Part shown: piece by piece, positions 24,221 to 34,117 of the stretch
Numbering within the stretch: position 1 is the first letter of the stretch
How the letters are laid out: each line of letters begins with the position of its first letter
Source: Tetragonia tetragonoides
Lineage: Eukaryota > Streptophyta > Magnoliopsida > Caryophyllales > Aizoaceae
NCBI GenBank assembly: GCA_038025085.1
Contig: CM076152.1
Span: 28,461,501-28,525,500 of the forward strand
DNA: 64,000 nt
Direction of reading: 5' to 3'
Made by a program: the position numbers and the translations under genes
Notes under the pieces: generated by a model
Database searches by the model: none
What the model saw: only the letters and a program-made list of their open reading frames with translations
Told to the model about the DNA's origin: nothing

Positions 24221-24238
24221 TCCCCAGTGAAGTCGCCA
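24221..24238 (-). promoter_or_regulatory. Primer-binding site of the Tat-like element
   Basis: TGGCGACTTCACTGGGGA on the minus strand, one base after the end of the 5' LTR. It resembles the TGGCGACTCTGCTGGGGA type I associate with Tat-lineage elements. Confidence 0.75.
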
Positions 24239-24239
24239 C

Positions 24240-25784
24240 TATAAGGACCCGGGATTTTCCAACCTTGTTTCCACGGAGTGCGTCCTTATAGAAAATTTGT
24301 CAGTTGGGGGCTTAGATAAGTTCAAGGGACCATCGAGTTAGAAAAGCTTTTGAAAAGACTTGAATTGAATAAAAACCATGAAAGAGGTCACAAATTTGCT
24401 ATCGGTGTTTTATCGAAGGGACAAACAATGGACAACCCAATAGCGCGATAAGTGAACTAATCATGTTTTTAGAAAGACTCTCGCTTATATAAAACATATA
24501 AGTACCCAAGAATATAGGGTTCGGGGACGAAGGTATAAGGCGGGAAGGTGTTAGGCACCCAACTTGCCCGTTTTATGACGGCCTCTACTAACTCAAGTTT
24601 GCTTAATAATTTGAAGACATAATTCCCATGCAAAACCGGATTAACAACCTAGACTTAGACTATTAATTGGTTCATCACAAGCATCACAACATTTATTTTA
24701 ACACTTATTTAGACATGAATTTGATTGACAAGTTGAGCAGCACAACGATTACACAGACAATATTTAGGAAGCGATAAAAACGTGACCTAGCTAGCATGAT
24801 ATCTACATTATGACTACCTAGAAAAATAAATAGTTAAGCAAATAATTTAATTTGAGCCCTCAGGAATTTGTACCTGAACTGTAGGCTATATTTGACAAGA
24901 ATAGTAAAAATAGATCTCAAGTTTTAGAAGAAAGAGGGAGAAGCTCAGGAGTACTCAACTGAGAATAGAGGTTGCCAACTGTAGGCTGTGTGGTTTGAAC
25001 TGAGGGTGAAGGGTTGTTTATATTGGCGTGGAGAAGTAGGGTTGTACGGTCGAATTTGAGCTGAAAAACGAGACGGGCTTGAAAAATGAGCCGGACCCGA
25101 AGGGAGAGTCAGCGCCGCCAGCGGATCTGGCCTGGGCCGCTAGCGGCCCTGGGAAATTTGTCAGAGCCGCTAGCGGCCCTGACAGCTTTCTAGCTGGATT
25201 TTGTTTGGGTCATATATCAGTCGTTTGGGCTCCAAATTGGATGATTCGAGATGCGTTGGAAATATTATTGGGTCTAGTTTCATATGGCGTTGGTTTCTGA
25301 TCCAACTGTTTTGTGGATATAGAGATATACCCAAAAGAGTAAGGAGAGGTCAGTTTTGGAGTACGCATCAGTGTTGGGCTCGTAACTCCTTGGTTGGGAA
25401 TGTGGTATGGGCTCATGATATGTCATTGGAAAGATATTTAAATAAGGAATCCAAAAGTATAAGGCTCACAAATTAATTCAACCAAATAAACTCCCAAATG
25501 GGGCTGGAAACACGGTCCACGGTATTCGGCTACATCTGTTTTGACCCTAAACTTTGTTTGGCCATAAGTCTTAGGTGTGGAATCGTATTTAGACACGGAA
25601 GGAAGCAATGAAAAACTCTTGAAAGGGGATTTTTAATGAAGTGGAAATGAAGGAGTGATCGAAGGAAAAACCTGAGACCTTATCTTAACTATTAAAGCAA
25701 AAATAGCAGTTCAAGTTTATAAATTACTCCGTTCACCATCGGGCTTTTGCGGAGAAATCTGAAGACGCTTTTTTGGCGTCTACA
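24240..25784 (-). repeat. Tat-like element, 5' LTR
   Basis: Starts TGTAGACGCCAAAAAAGCGTC at 25784 and ends CCTTATA at 24240 (minus strand). The region around 25108-25185 contains an extra GCCAGCGGATCTGGCCTGG block and three CGCTAGCGG-type palindromes, against two in the other LTR. Confidence 0.9.
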
Positions 25785-25789
25785 ACCTG

Positions 25790-26445
25790 CACTTTGGTTT
25801 CTGTGACGGAAACAAGGTACAGAAGGAAGATAGAAGAAACAAAAGAAAATAAAAATCAGATAAAATGAATAAACGTCGTCCATACCCAGTAAAAACACTT
25901 TCGCAAACCTTACCTGGGTTTTAGAAGAATCATTGAAATTCATTTGCATGCACAAGTAGTCATACAATCAAGCACACGCGTATTCAATATTCGATTACAT
26001 GTAATTCTTGCTTTAGTGATCATTCGAACACAAATAGATAAACCATCTTGGTTAGAGAAATAAGAGAGCGAATAGAACAGCGATTACCCATACTGTTCCT
26101 AGATAGATATAGACATGCCATGGACTTACTCTAGTGTAAACTCACACTACCTCTAACATAATAATCGATATGTAGAGAAATAAACAATGGGGAATGATCC
26201 GTTCCGAACACACTACGAGGTGTCCATAAAAGTAACTTGGGAATCACGCATCCCTAGACTATATCAATTAGATAAGTCTCGATAGCTCGACTACTCCTAG
26301 GGATCCATTAGGAGTATTATTCTCATTTAATTCAATTCACATACTTGCATTGATTGACTTAGTGGTACAACGAGACCACGGCATACTACTTCATTTCATG
26401 CTCATCACAATGAATAATAATAACGATAATGACACCAAGGCATAT
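25790..26445. other. Gene-free DNA, possibly part of an older LTR
   Basis: AT-rich sequence between the Tat-like element and the LINE. It continues beyond the LINE at 37741, and from there reads on into the LTR-like sequence ending at 40365. No coding seen. Confidence 0.4.
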
Positions 26446-26584
26446 TAATAATAATCATGCTTCATAATCCTAAAAAACATCTTTTTCCAAAACAAAAAAA
26501 AATAAAACGGTAAGGTGAAAACTAGAGAGAGGTGCTCTCGTGGGGTGCGATATGCGTTCCTCTGCTTTTGTACGCCTTTTTTTC

Positions 26585-28092
26585 ACCATGGGAAGAGGTG
26601 GACGTGTTGGTAAGGGGAATGGGAAACGTGGTAGACCACCGAAGAAACAACAGGGACAATAAGAAACAGATGGATCTGCTGAAGTTGCTCCAGTTCAGCA
26701 GGTTGAATCACAAGCAATTCATGGGGATGGATCTGGAGTGAGCCATTCTCCAAGAACTCCATTGAATTTCGGAGATTTTGTGCCCTCTTCAATTGCGATT
26801 GAGGTAATTTCTCACCCTCGTAGTTCTGTTAATCAAGAACTTGAAGAATTAGGGTTTGTAATTGGGGATGAGGAAATTCTTGAAAGTGCTCAACCCAATT
26901 TAGGTAATAACCCAGTTATCACGAATAATAATGGTGTTGATAACAATGGTGGTGATCCTAGAACTGCTAGGGCTATTGGGGATCTTGTTCACAGTAATCT
27001 TGATAAAGGGCCTAATGGGGCTTGGGGGGAAAATCTGGGAATGCAATCTTATCTGATAATAGGGACCCTAAACTGGGTTTGAAGCTTGATTTTGTGCCCT
27101 GTGATGGTGAGGGTGGTCAGAATTGAATTGGATGATATTAAGGAAGCAGTTGATCATTGGGAAAATACTCTAGTGAGTTTTGTGATGGGAAGGAATCCTA
27201 AGAAGGCAACTATGCTGCAGTTTGTATGCAAGGAATGGAACCATGTCAAAGCTCCTGAGGTGTTCATGCACAAGAAGGGCTGGATATATTTTAGGTTCAA
27301 ATCATTGGAGGATAGAGATATGGATGTTGAAAGGGGGTCCTTGGTCAGTGGGAACTAAAATCCTAATTTTGAAGCCCTGGTCTCCTCAATTCAGTTTGGA
27401 GAGGGAGGAGGTGAATATTGTGCCAATTTGGGTGATGTTTCCTAACCTAGATGTACACTTTTGGACAGCTAGGGCACTGAGTAAGTTGGCTAGCAAGGTT
27501 GGGAAACCCATTTTTTCTGATAAATGTACAACTCTTAAGGAGCAAGTTTCTTATGCTAGAGTTCTCATTGAAGTTGATGTATCAAAGCCATTGCCGAAGG
27601 GGACTACTCTCAGAGATCCATTTGGCCAGAAAATGGCACAACAAATTGATTATGAGTGGGTTCATATTTCTGTGGGTTCTGTAACAAGCTAGGGCATGAT
27701 GGTGAGCACTGCAAGAAAAGGGAGCAGTGGTTGAAAAGATTCAAGCGTCCAACAGCTAGAGCCACTGTCCAAGTGCCTGGCAGGAGGACTGAGGAAGCAC
27801 TAGCAGGGGGTGTGCAGTCATAGGGAGTTGCTCATCAAGGGGAGGAAGCACCTGATCTGGGTACTTCTGCACCTGATAAGAACATTGATGAACCTGCTGA
27901 ACCTTTTCAACATGCTGAACCTGCACCTAACATTATCCATGATGAGGCAAAGTGGGAAGTATGGCAATCCAAAGCAAAGAAGAAGAAGGATGCCAAGTCA
28001 ACTAAGAAGAGTGTGGCAGGCTCAGCAACTAGCAGTAGGTTTGTCACACTTGAAAAGGGATATGATGATGAAGCATTGGAGGTCCTTGATAG
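26585..28092 (+). pseudogene. LINE-B ORF1 (RNA-binding protein), broken
   Basis: Starts near 26590 with a basic N-terminus (GRGGRVGKGNGKRGRPPKKQ), interrupted by a stop at 26658. It runs in shifted frames through a DUF4283-like region at about 27120-27650 (VMGRNPKKATMLQF, then IVPIWVMFPNLDVHFW). This is followed by a CX2CX4HX4C-like zinc knuckle at about 27670-27720 (FCNKLGHDGEHCKK) and a Lys-rich tail. The last codons are cut by the gypsy insertion at 28094. The family binds LINE RNA and forms the RNP. Frame changes at about 27040, 27345, 27685 and 27822 mean it no longer encodes one protein. Confidence 0.75.
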
Positions 28093-28093
28093 T

Positions 28094-28876
28094 TGATGCG
28101 TTAGCATCAGGTCATCAAGTTACTAGCGTGAGAATTAATGCATTAATCATGACATTTGGGACTCTCTCACGTTTGAATGGTGATAATTCTGGTACTAGAG
28201 GTCTTAGTGTCCTTTTGGCCACTTAATCTAGGTTATGTCCGTACAAGATAGTCCGTACAAATAAACATTTGTGGTTAGCGTTAATTATAGTGCACCCTGC
28301 ATGTAATTAGCGTAATTAACAAATGTAATTAGTTGTTATTTGAATTCCCTAAGTAGTTGCTGAGTAAGTCGCGCCTAAGAGCACATGGGACAGGTAACGA
28401 TGAAGAATGAGGCTCCTTACAGCTCACCCACGTTTGTCCTTATGCAAGGACAAGCAACAGTTGTCAAGTGGTCCAAAACGGAAGAAAATGCGCTCCAAAT
28501 TATACTGCACGTATTTGGCTCATTTCTGGGCAAAATACTAAAGTTTCAGATTGCTTGGGCACTACTCTTGGACATCTCACCCTTTCTAGAGTATTCCTAG
28601 GTTATTAGGGCACATTTGTGACCCCTATCAATATGTAAGAACAGCTGATGTAAAAGGCACTTGTTTATGAATGAAAAATACACGGCTGCTGCTTCCTTAC
28701 AAATCTTGCGTTCTTTACAATAATCTTAGGGTTATTTGATGAGCAAGTAGTATTCTTTATCCACAGCTTGGTGGTTTAATCCTTTATAGCTTTGGTGGTG
28801 ATACTCATTATCCTTTCTTCTCTTAATCCTCTGTTTTTGTTTACAAATTGCTAAGGTTGTAATTGCAAACGTATTA
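28094..28876 (+). repeat. gypsy 5' LTR
   Basis: Begins TGATGCGTTAGCATCA. It ends CGTATTA where the 3' copy has CGTATCA, so the canonical terminal CA has mutated to TA here. Confidence 0.92.
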
Positions 28877-28878
28877 TT

Positions 28879-28890
28879 TGGTATCAGAGC
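28879..28890 (+). promoter_or_regulatory. gypsy primer-binding site
   Basis: TGGTATCAGAGC, complementary to the 3' end of initiator tRNA-Met, two bases after the 5' LTR. Confidence 0.92.
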
Positions 28891-29043
28891 ATAGGTTTAA
28901 CCTTAGCACCATTTTCTCTCATCAAAGTTCTCTCCTTTCTTGTCTTAATCACGTCCAAAGTTCCAATCTTTGAGTCACAAAAGAACCCATTTACAACCCA
29001 AATACAATTCCTAACTTAAACACAACCAAAATCACAAACAGCC

Positions 29044-29690
29044 ATGGATGATGAACAAATACCTAGAAATTTAACTCTTGAGCAAGCTAAAGAGCTTAGG
29101 AGAGAAAGGGAGATGCGTGAGGTTAAGGAACAACTTAACAACCTCACTCAACAAATGACTGCTTTTCTCAGCATTGGTAGAGGTAGACACCGTGGTCGAG
29201 GTGATGATGATGGTTCTCTTAGTCCAAGGAGAAAAGATGAGCAATGGGGTGATTTAAAGTTTGAATCCCCTGATTTTGATGGTGGTACAAACCAAGATGA
29301 CTATTTGGAGTTGGAGCAACAAATGGGTAGATTGTTTGATACCAAGGGGTATAGTGAGGAGAAGAGTTTCAAAGTTGCTGTTTTGAAGCTCAAGAAGTAT
29401 GCTTCTTTGTGGTATGAAGGCATGAAACTACAAAGAGAGCATGAGGGTAAATCTAGGGTGCGTTCATAGCCCAAGCTTAGGAAAATCATGCACAAACGCT
29501 TTACAGTCAAGGAACTCTAAGTGTAGCAGATTACATTAGAGATTTCGAGCAACTTCAAATCAGAACCGGAATTGTAGAGGATCCACAACTCTCAATTGCG
29601 CGTTTTATTTCTGGTTTAGTCACCAATGTTGGTAATAGAGTTGAAGTACAACCTTTTTGGTCGCTAGATGATGTATACAAGTTGGCTTTG
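29044..29690 (+). pseudogene. gypsy gag, N-terminal part, broken
   Basis: The frame opens MDDEQIPRNLTLEQAKELRR and contains the capsid-like region (FESPDFDGG, LKLKKYASLWYEGM). A TAG at 29467 ends it. A further frameshift near 29518 is needed to recover the downstream capsid sequence (SVADYIRDFEQLQ, then ISGLVTNVGNRVE) that leads into the long frame at 29682. Gag assembles the particle. With one stop and one shift it cannot be made as a single protein from this copy. The fusion with protease downstream is the usual single-polyprotein design of plant Ty3/gypsy elements. Confidence 0.85.
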
Positions 29691-32600
29691 AAGATTGAAA
29701 AGCAAGAGAAAGCCAAGAAACCAGCAGCAAAGCCCTCATTTAGGAGTTTTACTCCTCGGATTGAAAGTTCTTCTAAAGGGAGCAAAAATGACAAAAGTAT
29801 TCCTAGAGATCCTAAGGCCAACAAGGATTCTCCTAGACCATCTCTCTCTAGGAAATGCTTCAAGTGTCAAGGCTATGGACACTTTCAAGCTGAGTGCCCC
29901 AAAAAGAGAGTGTTATCTCTCCGTGAGTATGATGAACTTAGGCAATTGGATGACGAGAAGGAGCAGATTGAAGAGCAATCTTTTGACGATGAATTGGACA
30001 TTGAACCTGACCAAGGCTCACCGCTCTTGGTGGTTCAAAGGGTCCTTCATGCTAGAGAGGCAGAGGAGACACTATCTCAAAGGGAGAAGATATTTCAAAC
30101 CAAGTGCACCGTGAAAGAACAGCTTTGCACTTTAATCATTGATGGCGGTTCTTGCACCAATGTGGCGTCTACTCTCATGGTGGAAAGGCTTGGATTGGCC
30201 ACTAAAGAACACCCTCATCCTTATTCCTTGCAATGGTTAGAGAAGGGAAGCAAAGCCAAGGTAACAAAACAAGTCACAATCCCTTTTTCGATTGGAAAAG
30301 TATACAATGATGAGATTTTGTGTGATGTGATCCCCATGGATGCTTGTCATTTGCTGTTAAGTAGACTTTGGTTATATGATAGAAGAGTAATGCATGATGG
30401 CTTTAGAAATGTTTACTCTTTTGATGTTCATGGAAAGAAAATTAATTTGCAACCTGCAAAATTGTCTTTATGTGGGGGAACGCAAGTTGGGGAGGGTTCT
30501 TCTGTTTCTAACTCATCAAAGCATGCTATGATTGTTAAAGGTGCTGATTTAGAGTATGAAATGGTGCATGAAAATGTTGTTTATATGCTTGTGTTGCTTG
30601 GGGAGAATGAGAACATTGTTGAAAAGCCTTTACATGCGTTAATGCAACCTTTGCTTGAGAAGTATGTCGACGTGTTTCCATCTGATTTGCCCCCTGGTTT
30701 GCCACCCATTAGGGGCATAGAGCATCAAATGGACTTTGTTCCGGGAGCCTCACTTCCTAACAAAGCAGCTTATAGGTGTAATCCCCAAGAGACTAGGGAG
30801 TTACAACGTCAAGTAGAGGAGTTACTTGATAGGGGATACATTAGAGAGAGCATGAGTCCTTGTAGTGTACCAGCTGTCCTTGTGCCAAAAAAGGATGGAA
30901 GCATGAGAATGTGTGTTGATAACCGTTCAATTAACAACATTACAATTAAGTATAGATGTCCAATTCCTCGCTTGAATGATATGCTTGATGAGCTGTTTGG
31001 TTCTTGTGTGTTCTCTAAAGTGGAGTTGAGGAGTGGTTACCATCAAATTAGAATGAAGGATGGGGATGAATGGAAGACAGCATTCAAGACAAAAGGAGGT
31101 CTTTATGAATGGCTTGTAATGCCATTTGGGTTGTCCAATGCTCCTAGCACATTCATGCGTCTTATGAATGAGGTATTGCGTTCCTTTATTGGTAAATTTG
31201 TTGTTGTGTATTTTGATGATATTCTCATATACTCTAAGAGTGATTCTGAGCATGTGCAGCACCTAACACGCATTTTTGAGGCTTTAAGGCAACACAAGTT
31301 GTTTTCTAAGCTTGAGAAGTGTGATTTCTTTGTCCCTAGTGTCACGTTTCTTGGTTACATTGTGTCCAAGGATGGTATAGTTGTTGATCCCAGCAAGGTT
31401 GAGGCGATTAAGCCATGGCCTACTCCTACTAGCATCACGCAAGTAAGGAGCTTCCATGGGTTGGCTTCTTTTTATAGAAGATTCATCAAGCAATTCAGCT
31501 CTATTTTAGCACCACTTACGGATTGTATGAAGAAAGGTGTCTTTGAGTGGACTCCCATGGCTCAAAATGCTTTTGAGGCCATCAAGGAAAGGCTTAGCTC
31601 AGCCCCTATACTAGCTTTGCCTAACTTTGATCAACCATTTGAAGTGGAATGTGATGCTTGTGGGACCGGTATTGGAGCTGTTTTGGTGCAAAATAAGCGT
31701 CCTATTACTTATTTCAGTGAGAAGTTGAAGGGTTCAAGAGGGAATTACATCACTTATGACAAAGAGTTCTATGCCATTGTGAGGGCTCTTGATCATTGGG
31801 ATCATTACTTAAAACCAAGACAATTCATTTTGCATTCTGATCATGAAGCGTTGAAGTATATTAATGGGCAGCACAAGCTGAGTTCAAGACATGCTAAATG
31901 GGTGGAATTTCTTCAATCTTTCTCCTGTATATCTAAGTACAAAACTGGTGCAAGCAATGTGGTAGCTGATGCTTTGTCAAGGCGACATTCTATGTTGTCT
32001 ATCCTCGAGGCTAAGGTTTTAGGCTTCTCTTTCATAAGGGAACTTTACAAAGATGATCCAGATTTCTCTCCCATGTTTGATGGCAGCAAGGAGATGGAAA
32101 AAGGCCCTTTTCACATGCATGAAGGGTTCCTTTTCAAGCACAACAGATTGTGTATCCCTAAGGGCTCAATCCGAGACCTACTTATAAGGGAAGCTCACTT
32201 AGGAGGATTGGCTGGCCACTTTGGCATTGTGAAGACTCTTGAGGTCTTAAGTGAGCACTTTTATTGGCCAAGAATGCAAGGAGATGTCCAATCCATAATA
32301 ACGAGATGTGCCTCTTGTCAACAATCTAAGTCCCATTTTCACCAGGGCTTGTACAAGCCTCTTCCTTCTCCCACTTGTCCATGGCATGATCTAAGCATGG
32401 ATTTCATAGTGGCACTTCCTCGTACACCAAGAGGCAAGGATGCCGTGATGGTTGTTGTCGACAGATTCTCAAAAATGGCTCACTTTGTTCCTTGCAACAA
32501 AACAAGTGATGCCTCACATATTGCTGAGTTGTTCTTCAAAGAGATCATTCGCCTTCATGGGGTTCCAAGGTCCATTGTCTCGGATAAGGACTCTAAATTT

Positions 32601-33128
32601 CTGAGTTACTTTTGGAAAACATTGTGGAAATTGTTGGGTACCAAGCTCTTGTTCAGCACTGCCTATCATCCCCAAACCGATGGTCAAACCGAAGTGACCA
32701 ATAGAACCCTCACAACTCTTCTTAGAGGGTTGGTCAAGAAGACACTCAAGGGGTGGGATCAAACTCTACCACATGCTGACTTTGCATACAACCGGGCTCC
32801 TCATTATACAATGGGCAAGTCGCCTTTTGAAATCAATTATGGGGTCAATCCTTTAACTCCTATTGATCTTTTGCCCTGGCCTATTGAGAGGAAGGTGAGT
32901 CCAGACGCTGAAACGTTTGCTAAAGACATGAAAAAGCTACATGAGCAGATTACAATCCGCATTGAGAAGATGAATGAGTTGTATAAGAACAAAGCAAACA
33001 AGCACCGAAGGCAACATTGGTTTAATCCAGGAGATTTAGTGTGGTTGCACCTTAGGAAGGAGAGGTTTCCAGCAAAAAGAAAGCATAAGTTGATGCCCAG
33101 ATCAGAAGGCCCTTTTAAAATCACTTAG
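29682..33128 (+). CDS. gypsy gag-pol polyprotein (zinc knuckle to integrase)
   Basis: A long 1148-codon frame with all pol domains in Ty3/gypsy order: CCHC zinc knuckle at about 29859 (CFKCQGYGHFQAEC); aspartic protease at about 30143 (IDGGSCTN, DSG-like box reading DGG, common in plant gypsy); reverse transcriptase with VVVYFDDILIY at about 31200; RNase H with DACGTGIGAVL at about 31650; integrase HHCC at 32190-32330; and the DD35E core with Asp in MDFIVALP (about 32400), Asp in SIVSDKDSKF (about 32580) and Glu in DGQTEVTNRTL (about 32690). A TAG at 33126-33128 interrupts the integrase C-terminus, but the same frame continues. The enzyme active sites look intact; the upstream gag part is broken. 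Clade is not certain; I see no canonical chromodomain. Confidence 0.92.
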   Translation: MALKIEKQEKAKKPAAKPSFRSFTPRIESSSKGSKNDKSIPRDPKANKDSPRPSLSRKCFKCQGYGHFQAECPKKRVLSLREYDELRQLDDEKEQIEEQSFDDELDIEPDQGSPLLVVQRVLHAREAEETLSQREKIFQTKCTVKEQLCTLIIDGGSCTNVASTLMVERLGLATKEHPHPYSLQWLEKGSKAKVTKQVTIPFSIGKVYNDEILCDVIPMDACHLLLSRLWLYDRRVMHDGFRNVYSFDVHGKKINLQPAKLSLCGGTQVGEGSSVSNSSKHAMIVKGADLEYEMVHENVVYMLVLLGENENIVEKPLHALMQPLLEKYVDVFPSDLPPGLPPIRGIEHQMDFVPGASLPNKAAYRCNPQETRELQRQVEELLDRGYIRESMSPCSVPAVLVPKKDGSMRMCVDNRSINNITIKYRCPIPRLNDMLDELFGSCVFSKVELRSGYHQIRMKDGDEWKTAFKTKGGLYEWLVMPFGLSNAPSTFMRLMNEVLRSFIGKFVVVYFDDILIYSKSDSEHVQHLTRIFEALRQHKLFSKLEKCDFFVPSVTFLGYIVSKDGIVVDPSKVEAIKPWPTPTSITQVRSFHGLASFYRRFIKQFSSILAPLTDCMKKGVFEWTPMAQNAFEAIKERLSSAPILALPNFDQPFEVECDACGTGIGAVLVQNKRPITYFSEKLKGSRGNYITYDKEFYAIVRALDHWDHYLKPRQFILHSDHEALKYINGQHKLSSRHAKWVEFLQSFSCISKYKTGASNVVADALSRRHSMLSILEAKVLGFSFIRELYKDDPDFSPMFDGSKEMEKGPFHMHEGFLFKHNRLCIPKGSIRDLLIREAHLGGLAGHFGIVKTLEVLSEHFYWPRMQGDVQSIITRCASCQQSKSHFHQGLYKPLPSPTCPWHDLSMDFIVALPRTPRGKDAVMVVVDRFSKMAHFVPCNKTSDASHIAELFFKEIIRLHGVPRSIVSDKDSKFLSYFWKTLWKLLGTKLLFSTAYHPQTDGQTEVTNRTLTTLLRGLVKKTLKGWDQTLPHADFAYNRAPHYTMGKSPFEINYGVNPLTPIDLLPWPIERKVSPDAETFAKDMKKLHEQITIRIEKMNELYKNKANKHRRQHWFNPGDLVWLHLRKERFPAKRKHKLMPRSEGPFKIT

Positions 33129-33404
33129 ATGATCAACGACAATGCATACAAGCTTGAACTACCTGGAGAGAGCTCAATTTCAGCAACTTTTAATGTGGGA
33201 GATCTGCTGCCTTATTTGGAGGATGAATACCTTGATGATTTGAGGGAAAATCCAAAAAAAGTTGGGGAGGATGATGCGTTAGCATCAGGTCATCAAGTTA
33301 CTAGCGTGAGCATTAATGCATTAATCATGGCATTTGGGACTCTCTCACGTTTGAATGGTGATAATTCTGGTACTAGAGGTCTTAGTGTCCTTTTGGCCAC
33401 TTAA
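33129..33404 (+). pseudogene. gypsy integrase C-terminal tail, separated by an in-frame stop
   Basis: In phase with the long pol frame after the TAG at 33126. It reads INDNAYKLELPGE, the usual end of the gypsy integrase C-terminal domain, then VGDLLPYLEDEYLDDLREN and an acidic end. It does not stop at the LTR border (33272) but runs 44 codons into the 3' LTR. In some plant chromovirus groups (CRM) the pol frame is known to enter the 3' LTR. Here the LTR-encoded residues show no motif I recognise, so the extension may be fortuitous. Confidence 0.6.
33257..33271 (+). promoter_or_regulatory. gypsy polypurine tract
   Basis: A purine run (GTTGGGGAGGA, preceded by an A-run) immediately before the TG of the 3' LTR. 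Confidence 0.75.
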
Positions 33405-34053
33405 TCTAGGTTGTCCGTACAAGATGAGTCCGTACAAATAAACATTTGTGGTTAGTGTTAATTATAGTGCACCCTGCATGTAATTAGCGTAATTAACAAA
33501 TGTAATTAGTTGTTATTTGAATTCCCTAAGTAGTTGCTGAGTAAGTCGCGCCTAAGAGCACATGGGGCAGGTAAGGATGAAGAATGAGGCTCCTTACAGC
33601 TCACCCATGTTTGTCCTTATGCAAGGACAAGCAACAGCTGTCAAGTGGTCCAAAACGGAAGGAAATGCGCTCCAAATTATACTGCACGTATTTGGCTCAT
33701 TTCTGGGAAAAATAATGGAGTTTCAGATTGCTTGGGCACTACTCTTGGACAGCTCACCCTTTCTAGAGTATTCCTAGGTTATTAGGGCACATTTGTGACC
33801 CCTATAAATATGTAAGAACAACTGAGGTAAAAGGCACTTGTTTATGAATGAAAAATACACGGCTGCTGCCTTCTTACAAATCTTGCGTTCTTTACAATAA
33901 TCTTAGGGTTATTTGGTGAGCAAGTAGTATTCTTTATCCATAACTTGGTGGTTTAATCCTTTATAGCTTTGGTGGTGATACTCATTATCCTTTCTTCTCT
34001 TAATCCTCTGTTTTTGTTTACAAATTGCTAAGGTTGTAATTGCAAACGTATCA
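33272..34053 (+). repeat. gypsy 3' LTR
   Basis: Second LTR copy, TGATGCG to CGTATCA, followed by ATAGT. Confidence 0.92.
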
Positions 34054-34117
34054 ATAGTGAAGCTCATACTCCTTCCAGGGAGGAGGATGGGACTGGTAAA
34101 CCTCCTACTCTTATTCA

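Larger units (their letters stand above)
16519..25784 (-). mobile_element. Tat-like LTR retrotransposon, gag only, minus strand
   Basis: Two ~1.5-kb direct LTRs bound a 6.2-kb interior. Orientation is set by four signs. The LTR begins TGTAGACGCC on the minus strand. A TGGCGACTTCACTGGGGA primer-binding site follows the right LTR. A purine run (AAAGTGGGGGCTTC) precedes the left LTR. The gag frame is on the minus strand. ACCTG at 16514-16518 and 25785-25789 fits a 5-bp target duplication. No protease, reverse transcriptase or integrase was found, so it is non-autonomous (TR-GAG-like). The interior also holds tandem repeats and an antisense ORF. Confidence 0.85.
28094..34053 (+). mobile_element. 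Ty3/gypsy LTR retrotransposon, 5960 bp
   Basis: Direct LTRs of 783 and 782 bp, the 5-bp target duplication ATAGT at 28089-28093 and 34054-34058, a tRNA-Met primer-binding site, a polypurine tract and a gag-pol region in the order gag, protease, RT, RNase H, integrase. The LTRs differ at roughly 25 positions by eye, so the insertion is neither brand new nor ancient. It sits inside LINE-B. Confidence 0.95.

Noticed and set aside
16519..25784. Reading the LTR element as plus-strand
   Set aside because: The plus reading gives LTRs that start TATAAGG and no primer-binding site after the left LTR. The minus reading gives a TG start, a Tat-type primer site, a polypurine tract and gag all in agreement.
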